A stretch of DNA of 64,000 nucleotides from Verrucomicrobiaceae bacterium (GTDB taxonomy: Bacteria > Verrucomicrobiota > Verrucomicrobiia > Verrucomicrobiales > Verrucomicrobiaceae), in NCBI GenBank assembly GCA_015075365.1, contig JABTUN010000003.1, forward strand, positions 727,060-791,059, written 5' to 3'. Of this stretch, positions 33,176-42,362 are shown piece after piece. How positions within the stretch are numbered: the first letter of the stretch is position 1; the number at the start of each line of letters is the position of its first letter. The notes beneath the pieces are model-generated. The model made no database searches. It was not told the DNA's origin and was given only the letters and a program-made list of their open reading frames with translations. The translations under genes were made by a program, and so were the position numbers.

Positions 33176-35035
33176 ATGAGCACCCGCACGACCTTCCTGC
33201 TGCTCCTCGCCGTGGTGATTCTCGGCGCGGCCATCCTGGGCATCGAACGCTACCTGCCCTCCGCGGTCGAGCGCCGGGAGGTGAAGCAGGGCCCCGCGCG
33301 CCTGGAGCGTGACAAGGTCACCGACATCCACATCACGGATGCCAACGGCACCGTCGTCACGCTGAAACGCGTGGACGGCGTCTGGCAGACCACCCAGTCC
33401 GGCACGGACGCGGCTGATCCGGAGAAGGTGGCCGCCCTGATCATCTCCCTGGACACGGTGGAGTGGATCGAGCGCATCTCACGCGACGAGTTTGATGACA
33501 AGGAATGGGCCAAAACCGGCCTCGACAGCCCGCGGCACAAGATCCGGCTCATGAACGGCCCCCAGTTGATGCAGGAGTGCTGGCTCGGCGCGCCTGCGGT
33601 CATCGAAAACAGCGTCTATCTGGGCTATCCCCCGCGTGATGGCGCGACCGATGCCTCCCCCGCGTGGTATGTGGCGCGCTGCGGCGCGCCGCTCGTCCTC
33701 CAGGCGGTGCAGAATGTCTGGCGTGATCCCAAGCTGCTCCGCCTGCCCGCGGAGGTCATCACCGGCATCACCCTCACCCAGGCCTCCGGCCAGCTCGAGA
33801 TCATGCGTGAGAGCGAGCATATGCCCTGGATTCTCATGAAGCCGCTCAAGACCCGCGGCAGCAAGGAGCGGATCAACGAGCTGCTCTCCATCCTGCTGAA
33901 CATCGAGGTTCTGGAGGCGAAGGAGGCTGGCGCGTCCGCCGCGGCGGCTTCCTCATCGGCCGCCGGCGCTGTCATTCCTCCCGATGAGATCCGTGTCCAT
34001 GTGGACTCCGCGCCGCGCAAAAAAAGCTACGACCTCACCCTCAAAAAGCCCGCGGATGACAAGCAGTCCTCCACCAGCGCCACCGCCGCGCACCGCAAAG
34101 GCGTCTTCACCGTCTCCGCCCGGAATCTTGCCCGCCTGTGGGTGGAGCCGAACGCCTTGCGCGATCACCTGCTCGCGCAGATCAATGCGGAGATGCTCCA
34201 GGGCATCCAGATCACCAGCGCCTCTTTCCCGGAGGTGAAGCTGCGCAACGAGAGCGGCTCCTGGTTCCTCGAACGCCATGGTAAATGGGATAGTGCCAAT
34301 GGCGAGCGTCTCACCCGCATGCTGGAGGCGCTCAATACCCATGAGATCGTCGAATTCAGCGCGGACACCGCCTCCGATCTCGCGCCTTTCGGCCTCGACA
34401 AGCCCTTCCAGTCCATCACATGGACCTACCCGCAGTTCAAGCCGGTCAAACTCCTCTTCGGCACCGACGCCACGAACTCCAAATTCTACGCCAAGTACGA
34501 GGAGGAGCCCTTTGTTTACCGCATCAATCCCTCGCTGCTTCCTTCGCTGCCACCCGATGGCATCAAGTGGAAGGGCCTCGGTGCGCTGCGCTTCACCACC
34601 TTCGCGCTACGCCGCATCACCATGTCCATGGGCGCAGCCGCGCCCCTCGTGCTCAACTATGATCCATCCTCCGCCGCCTGGACAGGCTCGCGTGCCGGAA
34701 AGGACATCACGGCGGAACTGGACCGGGTGAAGTGCGACCGCATCGCCGCCAGCCTGGCCAAGTTCACCGTACAAGACTGGGCAGCCAGCCGCAGCGATGC
34801 GGTGCAGGCTCTCAAAACACCCTTCCTGCGCATCCAGATCGTCCTGGGTGAGCCGGGGCGGGCTGAAGGCGCGCTGCGGGAGCTCAACCTCGTCTTTGCG
34901 AACACCCAGCCGAACGCGGAGACACTCTTCCTTTACGGTCAGATCGAGGGTGATCCGGACATCTTTTACATCACACGCAAGTCTCTGCTGGAGGTGGTCA
35001 TTCCACCCTTCAAGGACAAGTCCGGCATGAAATGA
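33176..35035 (+). CDS. DUF4340 periplasmic protein
   Basis: The 619-residue product has an N-terminal membrane anchor (MSTRTTFLLLLAVVILGAAI), then repeated DUF4340 modules of beta-rich fold (e.g. VTDIHITDANGTVVTLKRVD near residue 43). The repeated pattern 'G-x-W ... P-A-D' recurs several times. Family members follow GldG-type genes and are thought to act with the exporter; the mechanism is unknown. A low-complexity Ala/Ser stretch lies near 250-262. It is the final gene of the four-gene operon and converges on the gene at 35048. Confidence 0.85.
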   Translation: MSTRTTFLLLLAVVILGAAILGIERYLPSAVERREVKQGPARLERDKVTDIHITDANGTVVTLKRVDGVWQTTQSGTDAADPEKVAALIISLDTVEWIERISRDEFDDKEWAKTGLDSPRHKIRLMNGPQLMQECWLGAPAVIENSVYLGYPPRDGATDASPAWYVARCGAPLVLQAVQNVWRDPKLLRLPAEVITGITLTQASGQLEIMRESEHMPWILMKPLKTRGSKERINELLSILLNIEVLEAKEAGASAAAASSSAAGAVIPPDEIRVHVDSAPRKKSYDLTLKKPADDKQSSTSATAAHRKGVFTVSARNLARLWVEPNALRDHLLAQINAEMLQGIQITSASFPEVKLRNESGSWFLERHGKWDSANGERLTRMLEALNTHEIVEFSADTASDLAPFGLDKPFQSITWTYPQFKPVKLLFGTDATNSKFYAKYEEEPFVYRINPSLLPSLPPDGIKWKGLGALRFTTFALRRITMSMGAAAPLVLNYDPSSAAWTGSRAGKDITAELDRVKCDRIAASLAKFTVQDWAASRSDAVQALKTPFLRIQIVLGEPGRAEGALRELNLVFANTQPNAETLFLYGQIEGDPDIFYITRKSLLEVVIPPFKDKSGMK

Positions 35036-35047
35036 GGCGGAGCGGCC

Positions 35048-36283
35048 TCATCCCATCAGCCCCTCGATGTTGATGAGGAAGAGCTGGCGGCCGTTCGGGC
35101 CATCCGGGGCGTCAATGCAGACGAGTTTTTCATCGCGACTGCTGCGCGGGTGGCTGTCGCAGCGCCACTCGCCTTTGTATTCCGGCGGCTGCGGGAAGTG
35201 GCCCAGGTCGATGCGCTTCTTGGTGGCGATGTGATACAGGTGCGGCGTCTGAAGGCGGCGCACGCCCTGCGCGTAGGTGTCGTTAAGAATCCACTCGTTG
35301 TTCTTGAGATAGGTGAGGTGTCCTGCCTTGTCGAGAATGCCGCGGCCGATCTCCTCCACGATGCCGCTGTTCTTGTCCTCGAACAGGAAGTCGCCCCAGT
35401 CCTCGTTGCCGAGCCAGCCTTTGGCCTGGGAGAGGATGTGCGTGGCATCCCGCCAGATGAAATGGGAGGCGTAACCATTCGGGATGACGATGCGCAGGTC
35501 GCTGCCGTCCATGTTCGCCGTGATCAGGCGCGTGAGATGGCCACCCTTCGGCTGCGTCCAGCGGTGCAGCAAGATGAAACGCTTCCCATCCGGCCCCACG
35601 AGCAGGTGATAGGCGTGATGCTTCGAGGTCGGGTGGTTCTCCATGACCGTGCCCGTGTTGGCAAGCGTCTTGTGGCTGACGATGAGCTTCTCGACGCCGG
35701 TTTCCAGGTTCACATGCGTCACGCCGCTGCCTTCCGGCGCCATGTCGTCAAAGAAGCGGTCTTTGATGCCGGCGTAACCGTAGCCCGGGCGGCAGTCCGC
35801 CACGCGGGAGAAGTCGCAGCTCACACCTTCCTTGCCGTTCGGGCTCAAGGCGTAGATCGGGAAGGGCAGCGTGTGCTTCTCCATCGTCCTCACATCAAGG
35901 ATGTGGCTCACGAACTTGTCCTTCTCCCGGTCGTTCCAGATCACCTTCGACTCCGTGCCGGGAATCCATTGCAGCATGCAGCCCTGCTGCCAGTTCCATG
36001 CGTTCGACTTGCCCAGCGGGATCCATTTGTCGCCGTCCTGGATGTCCACCATGCCCACCTCGATCACATCCTCCGCCGTCGGGGAGCGATGCTCAAAGCT
36101 GACCTTGTTCGAGAGCACGAGGCGGTTGTCCGGCGAAAACTGCAGCTTGTCGTAGTAGGCAAACCAGTGGAAGCCGGGGCCTTTGGTGATCTTGCGCGTC
36201 GGTGGAAAGTTCGGCGCATCCTGGCCGCGAAGGGCCAGCGGGGCTAGGGCGAGCGTGGAGAGGAAATGGCGGCGGTCGGGCAT
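35048..36283 (-). CDS. exported beta-propeller-like protein with Tat-like signal
   Basis: The 411-residue product begins MPDRRHFLSTLALAPLALRG, a Tat-type signal (RRHFL). The rest (TKGPGFHWFAYYDKLQFSPD, PLGKSNAWNWQQGCMLQWIP, and repeated HxxW/GxD blocks) resembles TolB/PD40-like or oligogalacturonate-lyase-like propellers, in which each blade contains SPD/NG turns. No catalytic set is assigned. Such proteins are frequent in Verrucomicrobia sugar and sulfatase clusters. No partner gene is adjacent. The following 298 bases to 36581 hold no gene. Confidence 0.65.
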   Translation of the reverse strand: MPDRRHFLSTLALAPLALRGQDAPNFPPTRKITKGPGFHWFAYYDKLQFSPDNRLVLSNKVSFEHRSPTAEDVIEVGMVDIQDGDKWIPLGKSNAWNWQQGCMLQWIPGTESKVIWNDREKDKFVSHILDVRTMEKHTLPFPIYALSPNGKEGVSCDFSRVADCRPGYGYAGIKDRFFDDMAPEGSGVTHVNLETGVEKLIVSHKTLANTGTVMENHPTSKHHAYHLLVGPDGKRFILLHRWTQPKGGHLTRLITANMDGSDLRIVIPNGYASHFIWRDATHILSQAKGWLGNEDWGDFLFEDKNSGIVEEIGRGILDKAGHLTYLKNNEWILNDTYAQGVRRLQTPHLYHIATKKRIDLGHFPQPPEYKGEWRCDSHPRSSRDEKLVCIDAPDGPNGRQLFLINIEGLMG

Positions 36284-36581
36284 GGTGATGGAAGGATACG
36301 TTGTTCGCGGTCCAGGGTGTCACAGCAGGTTCAAATAATCACGCAAGAGTGGCATCCGAGACCGGATTGTGGAGCAACAGGGAAGCGATGAGCGCCTTCC
36401 CCGCGGGTGACTGTGGGCCGGTCTCCACAGCAGCACCACGTGCAGCGTCTGGATCAGCGAAGATGAGGGAAATTCCCCGGGAGTGCCTCAGCGCCGGGCT
36501 GCCGCTGGTCTATGGCGTGCGGTTTGGGCTATGAAATATGGGCGAGGCTCCGGCAGTTGAGGGGAGATGATCAAGTGCCAT

Positions 36582-37285
36582 TCACCAGAGTCCCAGCAGG
36601 GCTTCAAAGCGCCCGCTGACATGCTGCGGCAGCACATCGAAGGGCACCGGAACTCCGTCAACGAGCACAAAGTTCCGCGCATGAGCATCAAAGACCGCCA
36701 GATGATCGCTCTCCCGAAAGTAGGCGTTTTCATCGCCGAGCTTTCTAAAGCCATTCCCGGTCATGAAAGCCGCGATCTGCGTGATGGAGGGCTTCTCACC
36801 GCGCAAAAAGATCTGCGACGTCACAAAGCTCCAGCCTTTCTCCTGCCGCACAAGGCCGAGAAAGTTCATGTCGTCGCCAAACAGTTCGTTGTGAAGCGCC
36901 AGCCGGTCCAGATACTCGAGGGGCGTGGCAGGCATGAGCCCCATGGCCTCCGAAAGCCGGGAAGGCAGCACACCTGGCTTCAGCGTGAGTCTCATGCGCA
37001 GACCAAACTGGCCTGGATAGGTGATTTTGATCACACGCGGCTCACCCGGAGAATGCTGGATGTAATGCTCCGCGCCACCACGCGCCGCCGTGGTCAGCCA
37101 TTCACCACCAGGCAGTTGTCCTCGCGCTGCCGCCCAGGCATCAAGCCCTCGGAGCTGGTCAAGAATGCCGGGGTCACCTCCTGCGGCTTGTCCTTGAACG
37201 CCTCCACCTGTGCCCAGAATACCTCGGAACTCACAGGCTGCTGCCTGCGGCGGATCGCTTCGAGTTTCTTGGCCAAGTCGTTCAT
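36582..37285 (-). pseudogene. frameshifted protein with kinase-polyvalent-like domain
   Basis: Two frames together make one protein. The N-terminal part starts at 37285 (MNDLAKKLEAIRRRQQP) and ends at a TGA at 37094-37096 after DNCLVVNG. The C-terminal part continues in another frame from EWLTTAARGGAEHYIQHS (about 37100) to the stop at 36582. The C-terminal part (EPRVIKITYPGQFG, DRLALHNELFGDDMNFLG, VTSQIFLRGEKP, YFRESDHLAVFDAHARNFVL) resembles the kinase domain of polyvalent proteins found on mobile elements. One base lost or two gained around 37097-37108 explains the break. It is divergent from the Gfo/Idh gene at 37365. Sequencing error is the alternative. Confidence 0.7.
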
Positions 37286-37364
37286 GCATGGGAGTGTCCC
37301 GCCATCATCCGCAAAGTCAACCTGACTTCCAGCCCTCGTTTCCAACCCGCAACACCCGCCAACC

Positions 37365-38651
37365 ATGAGTGCATCCACCCGCCGATCCTTCCTCACCAAC
37401 ACCTCAGGGCTGGCGATTTCCGCAGCCACACACGCCTTTGCGTCCGGCGGCAGCAGTGACATTAAAATTGCTCTCATCGGCTGCGGCGGGCGCGGGACGG
37501 GCGCGTGCAATCAGGCGTTGAGCGCCGGCTCCACCATCAAGCTCGTGGCGGTGGTGGATCCGCTGGAGGGCAAGGCGCAGGCTGCGCTCGATATTCTCAA
37601 ACAAAAACACGAGGGACAGGTGGATGTGCCGCCGGACCAGGTGTTCACGAGCTTCGAGGATTATGCCAAAGCCTTCGCCCTCGCTGATGTGGTGCTCATC
37701 ACGACACCGCCGGGGCCGCGGCCGTTTCTCTTTGAGCAGGCAATCAAGGCCGGAAAGCATGTGTTCATGGAAAAGCCGGTCGCGGTGGATGCCATGGGTG
37801 CTAGGCGCGTGATCGCCGCCGCGCAGGAGGCGAAAAAGAAGAAGCTCAATGTCTGCGTCGGCTTCCAGCGCCGCTACGACCCGGCCTACATGGATGTCAT
37901 CAACCGCATCCACGCAGGGGAGATCGGCGACCTCGTCCATGGCCGCGTGTACTGGAACGGCTCCTCGCGCCCCGGCTACCCGCGCGAGCCGGGCGAGAGC
38001 GAGCTGCACTACCAGATCCGCAACTGGTACTTCTTCACCTGGATGAGCGGCGATCACATCCTGGAGCAGCACTGCCACAATCTCGACGTGGCCAACTGGG
38101 TGCTTCAGGGCAAAATGCCCGTGCGAGCCACAGGCCAGGGCGGGCGGCAGGTGCGGCGCGCGAAGGAAAACGGCACCATCTTTGACCACCACACTGTCGA
38201 GTTTGAATACGAGGGCGGCTTTCGCCTGCTCAGCCAGTGCTGCCAGATTGGCGGCAAATGCCAGCGTGACGTGAGCGAGCATTTCCACGGCCTCAAAGGC
38301 ACGGCCGGCCTCGCCGCGAACGGGCGCTTCCTCATCAACGGCCAGCCTCCTGGCGGCAAACGCACGCGCAACAAAAACGACGCCTACCAGCTCGAGCACG
38401 ATGCCTTCTTTGAAAACATCCGCACCGGCGGTTACCGCAACGACGCCGAGTACGCCGCGCACAGCACGCTCATGGCCGTGATGGGCCGCATGGCCACCTA
38501 CACCGGCCAGGTCATCACATGGGACCAGGTCATGAACTCGCAGGAGAACCTCGCGCCCGACAACCTCACCTGGGCCACGGAGCCGCCGGTGAAGCCGGAC
38601 GCGGATGGTTGGTATCCCGTGGCGGTTCCGGGGACCACGCTGCCGGTGTGA
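37365..38651 (+). CDS. Tat-exported Gfo/Idh/MocA-family oxidoreductase
   Basis: The 428-residue enzyme has a Tat signal (RRSFLTN, residues 6-12) and a Rossmann motif IALIGCGGRGTGA. EKPVAVDA (~145) carries the catalytic lysine. Residues HCHNLDVANWVL contribute the conserved His of the C-terminal domain, followed by a typical family end with substrate-binding loops. The substrate is unknown. It is distinct in length and sequence from the one at 2560. It is the only plus-strand gene here and ends 3 bp before the convergent MBL gene. Confidence 0.9.
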   Translation: MSASTRRSFLTNTSGLAISAATHAFASGGSSDIKIALIGCGGRGTGACNQALSAGSTIKLVAVVDPLEGKAQAALDILKQKHEGQVDVPPDQVFTSFEDYAKAFALADVVLITTPPGPRPFLFEQAIKAGKHVFMEKPVAVDAMGARRVIAAAQEAKKKKLNVCVGFQRRYDPAYMDVINRIHAGEIGDLVHGRVYWNGSSRPGYPREPGESELHYQIRNWYFFTWMSGDHILEQHCHNLDVANWVLQGKMPVRATGQGGRQVRRAKENGTIFDHHTVEFEYEGGFRLLSQCCQIGGKCQRDVSEHFHGLKGTAGLAANGRFLINGQPPGGKRTRNKNDAYQLEHDAFFENIRTGGYRNDAEYAAHSTLMAVMGRMATYTGQVITWDQVMNSQENLAPDNLTWATEPPVKPDADGWYPVAVPGTTLPV

Positions 38652-38654
38652 GGA

Positions 38655-39629
38655 TCAGCGGGACGGGATGGCGGGTTTGGGGAAGGGGCTGCCACCTTGC
38701 TCGATGAAGGCTTTCTCCACCTGTGCCACCAGGGAGTTGCCCACATAGCGGGCGATCCGTTCGTTTTTCTTCAACGCCGACATGATGGCGGGAACGGCGG
38801 CTTCTACCTCGGCGGGTTGCCTGCCCGCCAGCTTTTGCACCTCCGCCTGGAGGGCGATGAAAAAGGCCTGCTGGTCCTCCAGGAGCTCCGGTCCTCCGCG
38901 CGGTCCGTGGCCGGGGCAGATGATCTTCGCTCCCAGTTGCTTCACAGCCTCCAGGGTCTTGATCCATTCTCCGATGTGGCCATCACCCGTGTAGTTGAAG
39001 GGGCCGTTCACACAGGCATCCCCGCTGAAGAGGATTTTCTCCTTCGGCAGCCACGCCCAGCCGTCCCCCGGCGTGTGCGCCGTGCCGAAATGCAGCAGCT
39101 CCACGCGATGCCTGCCATCATCAAAAATCATCTCGTGGCGGTACAGCAGCGTGGGGGCCTTGAGCTTGCTTTCCTGGAGATCCTTGCGGTTTTTTGCCGC
39201 CTCCTCCCAGCGTCCCGGTTTGCCACCAAAAAGCCCCGTCTCGTATTTCTTCATCGCGGCCAGGGCATTCTCATGCGCCACGGGTGTGGCACCCTTTTCC
39301 AACCAGACCTGGTTCCCATACGCGTGATCGCCATGATGGTGCGTGTCGAAGGCAAAGCGCACCGGCTTGTCCGTGAGCGCCTCGATCTTCGGGATGATCA
39401 CACGCGCGCCGGAAGGAAAGTTGGCGTCGATGACCAGCACATGGTCCTCAAAAATGATCCAGCCGTTGTTGCAGTGGCCGTAGGGCCGGCTTTCGCCCTC
39501 ATGAAAGTACACATCCTCGCCGATTTTCTCGACCTCGTTCACCGCCGCACGACCGACGGCCCAGGAGCACAGTAAGACAACGATGACAGGCAGGAAAACG
39601 GGGCGCGGAGCGGGCAATGGTCGGGACAT
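38655..39629 (-). CDS. exported metallo-beta-lactamase-fold hydrolase
   Basis: The 324-residue protein has a signal peptide/anchor (VFLPVIVVLLCSWAVG), then the MBL fold with THHHGDH (metal site, HxHxDH at 97-102), GTAHTPGD (next His), SGDACVN (bridging Asp) and ICPGHGP (last His). The architecture is class-B-like/quinoprotein-relay-type MBL; true antibiotic hydrolysis is not implied. The C-terminal ~70 residues are helical. It is the end of a possible minus-strand run with the transglutaminase. Confidence 0.88.
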   Translation of the reverse strand: MSRPLPAPRPVFLPVIVVLLCSWAVGRAAVNEVEKIGEDVYFHEGESRPYGHCNNGWIIFEDHVLVIDANFPSGARVIIPKIEALTDKPVRFAFDTHHHGDHAYGNQVWLEKGATPVAHENALAAMKKYETGLFGGKPGRWEEAAKNRKDLQESKLKAPTLLYRHEMIFDDGRHRVELLHFGTAHTPGDGWAWLPKEKILFSGDACVNGPFNYTGDGHIGEWIKTLEAVKQLGAKIICPGHGPRGGPELLEDQQAFFIALQAEVQKLAGRQPAEVEAAVPAIMSALKKNERIARYVGNSLVAQVEKAFIEQGGSPFPKPAIPSR

Positions 39630-39690
39630 GCCGTTGAAAACGCCGCGATGCCGCGGATTTCACGGTCGCGGATGAAAATTCATCCTTCTT

Positions 39691-40536
39691 TCAGGCTGGG
39701 GAGACCTCCACCTCGATCTGCATCGCCATCGTGGCATTGAACGGGCCGTCAAACTGGCCCGTGATCGGCGCCGCCTCCGCGTAGTCGCGTCCGGTGGCGA
39801 TCTTGATGTGGCGTTCGTCGGCCAGGGTGTTGTTCGTGGGGTCGAGCCCGAACCAGCCACGTCCCGGCACCCAGACCTCGCACCACGCGTGCGTGGCCTG
39901 CGCGCCGCGCAGGTGCGCGCCTGGGCCGTTGTAAAGATAGCCGCTCACATAACGCGCCGGGATGCCCAGGCTGCGGCACATGCCGATGAGCACGTGCGCG
40001 AAGTCCTGGCAGACGCCCTGGCGGTCCCTCATCACCTCCCGCATGTGGGTGGAGGCGTGCGTGGCGCCGGGAACATAAGCCCATGAGGCATTCACATGGG
40101 ACATCAGCGCCTCCGCCACGGCAAACACGTCATCCACGCCCGCCTTCACATCCAGCGCCTCCTTCCACACGTCGCGGTTGATGTCCACATAGCTGCTGCT
40201 CTGTAGAAAGGGGGCCAGCAGCTCGTCCTGCATGTCCTGAAGCGCGGAAAAGGGAGTTCCCAGCGGCTTTCCCTGCGTGTAGGGGCTGCTGGTTTGCACG
40301 ACCAGTTGCGCGTCGATGCTCAGGGTCGTGTGCGGCTCGCTGATGTCGAACCAGTGCACATAGTTCATCCATTCATCACGGAAGTGCTTCAGCCGCACAG
40401 GCGGCTGCACGTTCAGGAGGAAAAACTCAAGCCGGGCGCTGTCGTCAGTGGCAGGATGCAGGCGCACCTCGTTGTGGCTTTCGCTCACAGCGGTGCGGTA
40501 AAGATAGCGGGTGCGATGGAAGATTCGGAGGCGCAT
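39691..40536 (-). CDS. transglutaminase-family cysteine peptidase-like protein
   Basis: The 281-residue protein has the N-terminal beta domain (MRLRIFHRTRYLYRTAVSES) and a transglutaminase core: Cys176 in QGVCQDFAH, His216 in ATHAWCEVW and Asp232 in GLDPTNN form the catalytic triad. Such proteins are commonly encoded next to alpha-E/circularly permuted ATP-grasp genes, which are absent here. The target is unknown. It lies 33 bp downstream of neuD-like. Confidence 0.9.
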   Translation of the reverse strand: MRLRIFHRTRYLYRTAVSESHNEVRLHPATDDSARLEFFLLNVQPPVRLKHFRDEWMNYVHWFDISEPHTTLSIDAQLVVQTSSPYTQGKPLGTPFSALQDMQDELLAPFLQSSSYVDINRDVWKEALDVKAGVDDVFAVAEALMSHVNASWAYVPGATHASTHMREVMRDRQGVCQDFAHVLIGMCRSLGIPARYVSGYLYNGPGAHLRGAQATHAWCEVWVPGRGWFGLDPTNNTLADERHIKIATGRDYAEAAPITGQFDGPFNATMAMQIEVEVSPA

Positions 40537-40569
40537 GGGTGTGCCGGATGGTGCAGGCAGTGTGCCGGT

Positions 40570-41199
40570 TCAACTGGCGATCCGCGCCGGCACTCCCACC
40601 ACGAGCGCGCCTTCCGGCACGTCCTTCACGACGACCGCGCCCGCGCCGACGACCGCGCGCGCGCCAATGCGGATGCCTTGGCGCACCACCGCGCCCGCGC
40701 CGATGTGCGAGAGCTCGCCCACCTTCACATCGCCGCATAAAACCGCACCGGTGGCGATGTGTGTGTGCGCGCCGACGACGCAATCGTGCTCCACGATCGC
40801 GCCGCTGTTCACCAACACATGCCCGCCGAGCTTCGCGCCCGTGTTCACGACCGCCTTGGCAAGCACTTGGCAACCCGCCGAAACCACCGCGCTGTGCGAG
40901 ATCCACGCGGCGGGATGAATCACGCTCAGCGCCTCCAGCCCGGCCTTCCGCGCCTTCACATACAGCTCCGCGCGGCGCGTGCAGCTTTTGGAACTGCCCA
41001 CGCCGATGAGGAAATGTGTGAAGCCCTGCGCCTTCAATCCTGGCAGCATTTCATCACCGCCGAGCACCGGCACATCGCCGACGCGATCGAGTCCGGGCTG
41101 CGCGTCCAGCACGCCCACGAGCACGCCGGGGCGGAAGTCGTTCACCGTTTCCAGCAGCACGCGCCCATGGCCGCCGCCGCCGATCAAGATGCATTTCAT
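40570..41199 (-). CDS. NeuD-like sugar O/N-acyltransferase
   Basis: The 209-residue protein has an N-terminal Rossmann-like domain (KCILIGGGGHGRVLLETV) and C-terminal hexapeptide repeats (left-handed helix, GAVVRQGIRIGARAVVGAGA). This is the sialic-acid O-acetyltransferase NeuD family, which acylates nucleotide-linked amino sugars. It overlaps neuC by 4 bp (ATGA), so the two are co-translated and should act on the same sugar. No neuB or neuA is in the window. Confidence 0.9.
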   Translation of the reverse strand: MKCILIGGGGHGRVLLETVNDFRPGVLVGVLDAQPGLDRVGDVPVLGGDEMLPGLKAQGFTHFLIGVGSSKSCTRRAELYVKARKAGLEALSVIHPAAWISHSAVVSAGCQVLAKAVVNTGAKLGGHVLVNSGAIVEHDCVVGAHTHIATGAVLCGDVKVGELSHIGAGAVVRQGIRIGARAVVGAGAVVVKDVPEGALVVGVPARIAS

Positions 41200-42362
41200 G
41201 AGTGTTTCAAATCGTGGAAGGTTTTGCCCAGCAGGCGCGCGTCAGATGGCGTGCGGATGATCAATTCGACAATCTTCTCCGCCGCGTGTCCATCGCCGAA
41301 AAAGTGCTCAAAGCCACGGCACGTTGCGCGAAACTCCGGCGAGACGGCCTTGCGAATGGCCGCCGCGATCTCTGCGGTGTCAAAAGGCACATCGATCACG
41401 TTTCCGGCCCGCAGACGGCCTTTTTGGCGGTTTCCGATGTTCACGACGGGAAGAGCAAAAGAGGGCGCTTCGAGCAGTCCGCTCGATGAATTGCCAATCA
41501 TGGCCGAAACCTCGCCCAAGATCGAAAAATAGCCCTCGGGGCCGAAATTCTCGACGCAGCGCGCTTTCGGGCAACTCGCTGAAAACTCCGCGATGCGCGC
41601 GCGGATGACCTGTCCGGCCATGTCGGCGTTCGGCATCGTGAAAATGACCGGCAGGTTCACCTCACGCAGCGCGGTCAGCAACGCGTCCGTTTGCGGCCCG
41701 GCCTGCTCATACTCGCTCGTGGTGGGATGCAGCGTCACCAGCAGCGGCGGTGTTCTCAGATCGAGGCCGAAGCGCGTTTCCAGCTCCGCGCGGCTCAGGC
41801 GTTGGATGTCGTGCAGATTGTCCAGCGACAGCGCGCCGCAGTGAATGACGCGCCACGGCTCCTCGCCGAGCTGGATCACGCGCTGGCGATACACCTCCGT
41901 CGCCACGCCATGCAGATGGCTCATTTTGGTCAATCCATGGCGGAAGCGGTCATCCATCGCGCCTTCGCTCAATTCACCGCCGTGCAGATGCAAGATCGGG
42001 ATGTTGAACGGCACTGCCGCCAGCGCGGCAGCGAACATTTCAAAGCGATCTCCCAGCACCACGAGCATGTCCGGCGGCTCTTTGGCAAAGTAATCGCCAA
42101 ATCCGGCCACGCCGAGCCCCATGGCCTTCGCCACGGCCTGCGGCGTGTCCTCGTTTTGCAAAACGGGGATGCGTGCGGCGATGGGAAAGCCGTCGCGCGC
42201 GATGACATCGACTGTCATGCCAAATTTCTCCTCCAGGTGCATGCCGGAGACGAGCACGCGCAGTTCCAGCCCCGGCTGCGCGGCGATGCGGCGCAAAAGC
42301 GGGCGGTAGATGCTGTAATCGGAGCGGCCGACGGTGACGACGCTGATGATGCGGGGCTTCAT
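41196..42362 (-). CDS. UDP-GlcNAc 2-epimerase (hydrolysing), NeuC type
   Basis: The 388-residue enzyme has GDRFEMFAA, HLHGGELSEGAMDDRFRHG, IGNSSSGLLEAPSF and VNIGNRQKGR, hallmarks of the hydrolysing epimerase that yields ManNAc (or a bacillosamine derivative) for nonulosonic acid synthesis. It overlaps the protease gene by 4 bp at one end and neuD by 4 bp at the other. The neighbouring protease is unusual for such a pathway. Confidence 0.92.
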   Translation of the reverse strand: MKPRIISVVTVGRSDYSIYRPLLRRIAAQPGLELRVLVSGMHLEEKFGMTVDVIARDGFPIAARIPVLQNEDTPQAVAKAMGLGVAGFGDYFAKEPPDMLVVLGDRFEMFAAALAAVPFNIPILHLHGGELSEGAMDDRFRHGLTKMSHLHGVATEVYRQRVIQLGEEPWRVIHCGALSLDNLHDIQRLSRAELETRFGLDLRTPPLLVTLHPTTSEYEQAGPQTDALLTALREVNLPVIFTMPNADMAGQVIRARIAEFSASCPKARCVENFGPEGYFSILGEVSAMIGNSSSGLLEAPSFALPVVNIGNRQKGRLRAGNVIDVPFDTAEIAAAIRKAVSPEFRATCRGFEHFFGDGHAAEKIVELIIRTPSDARLLGKTFHDLKHS

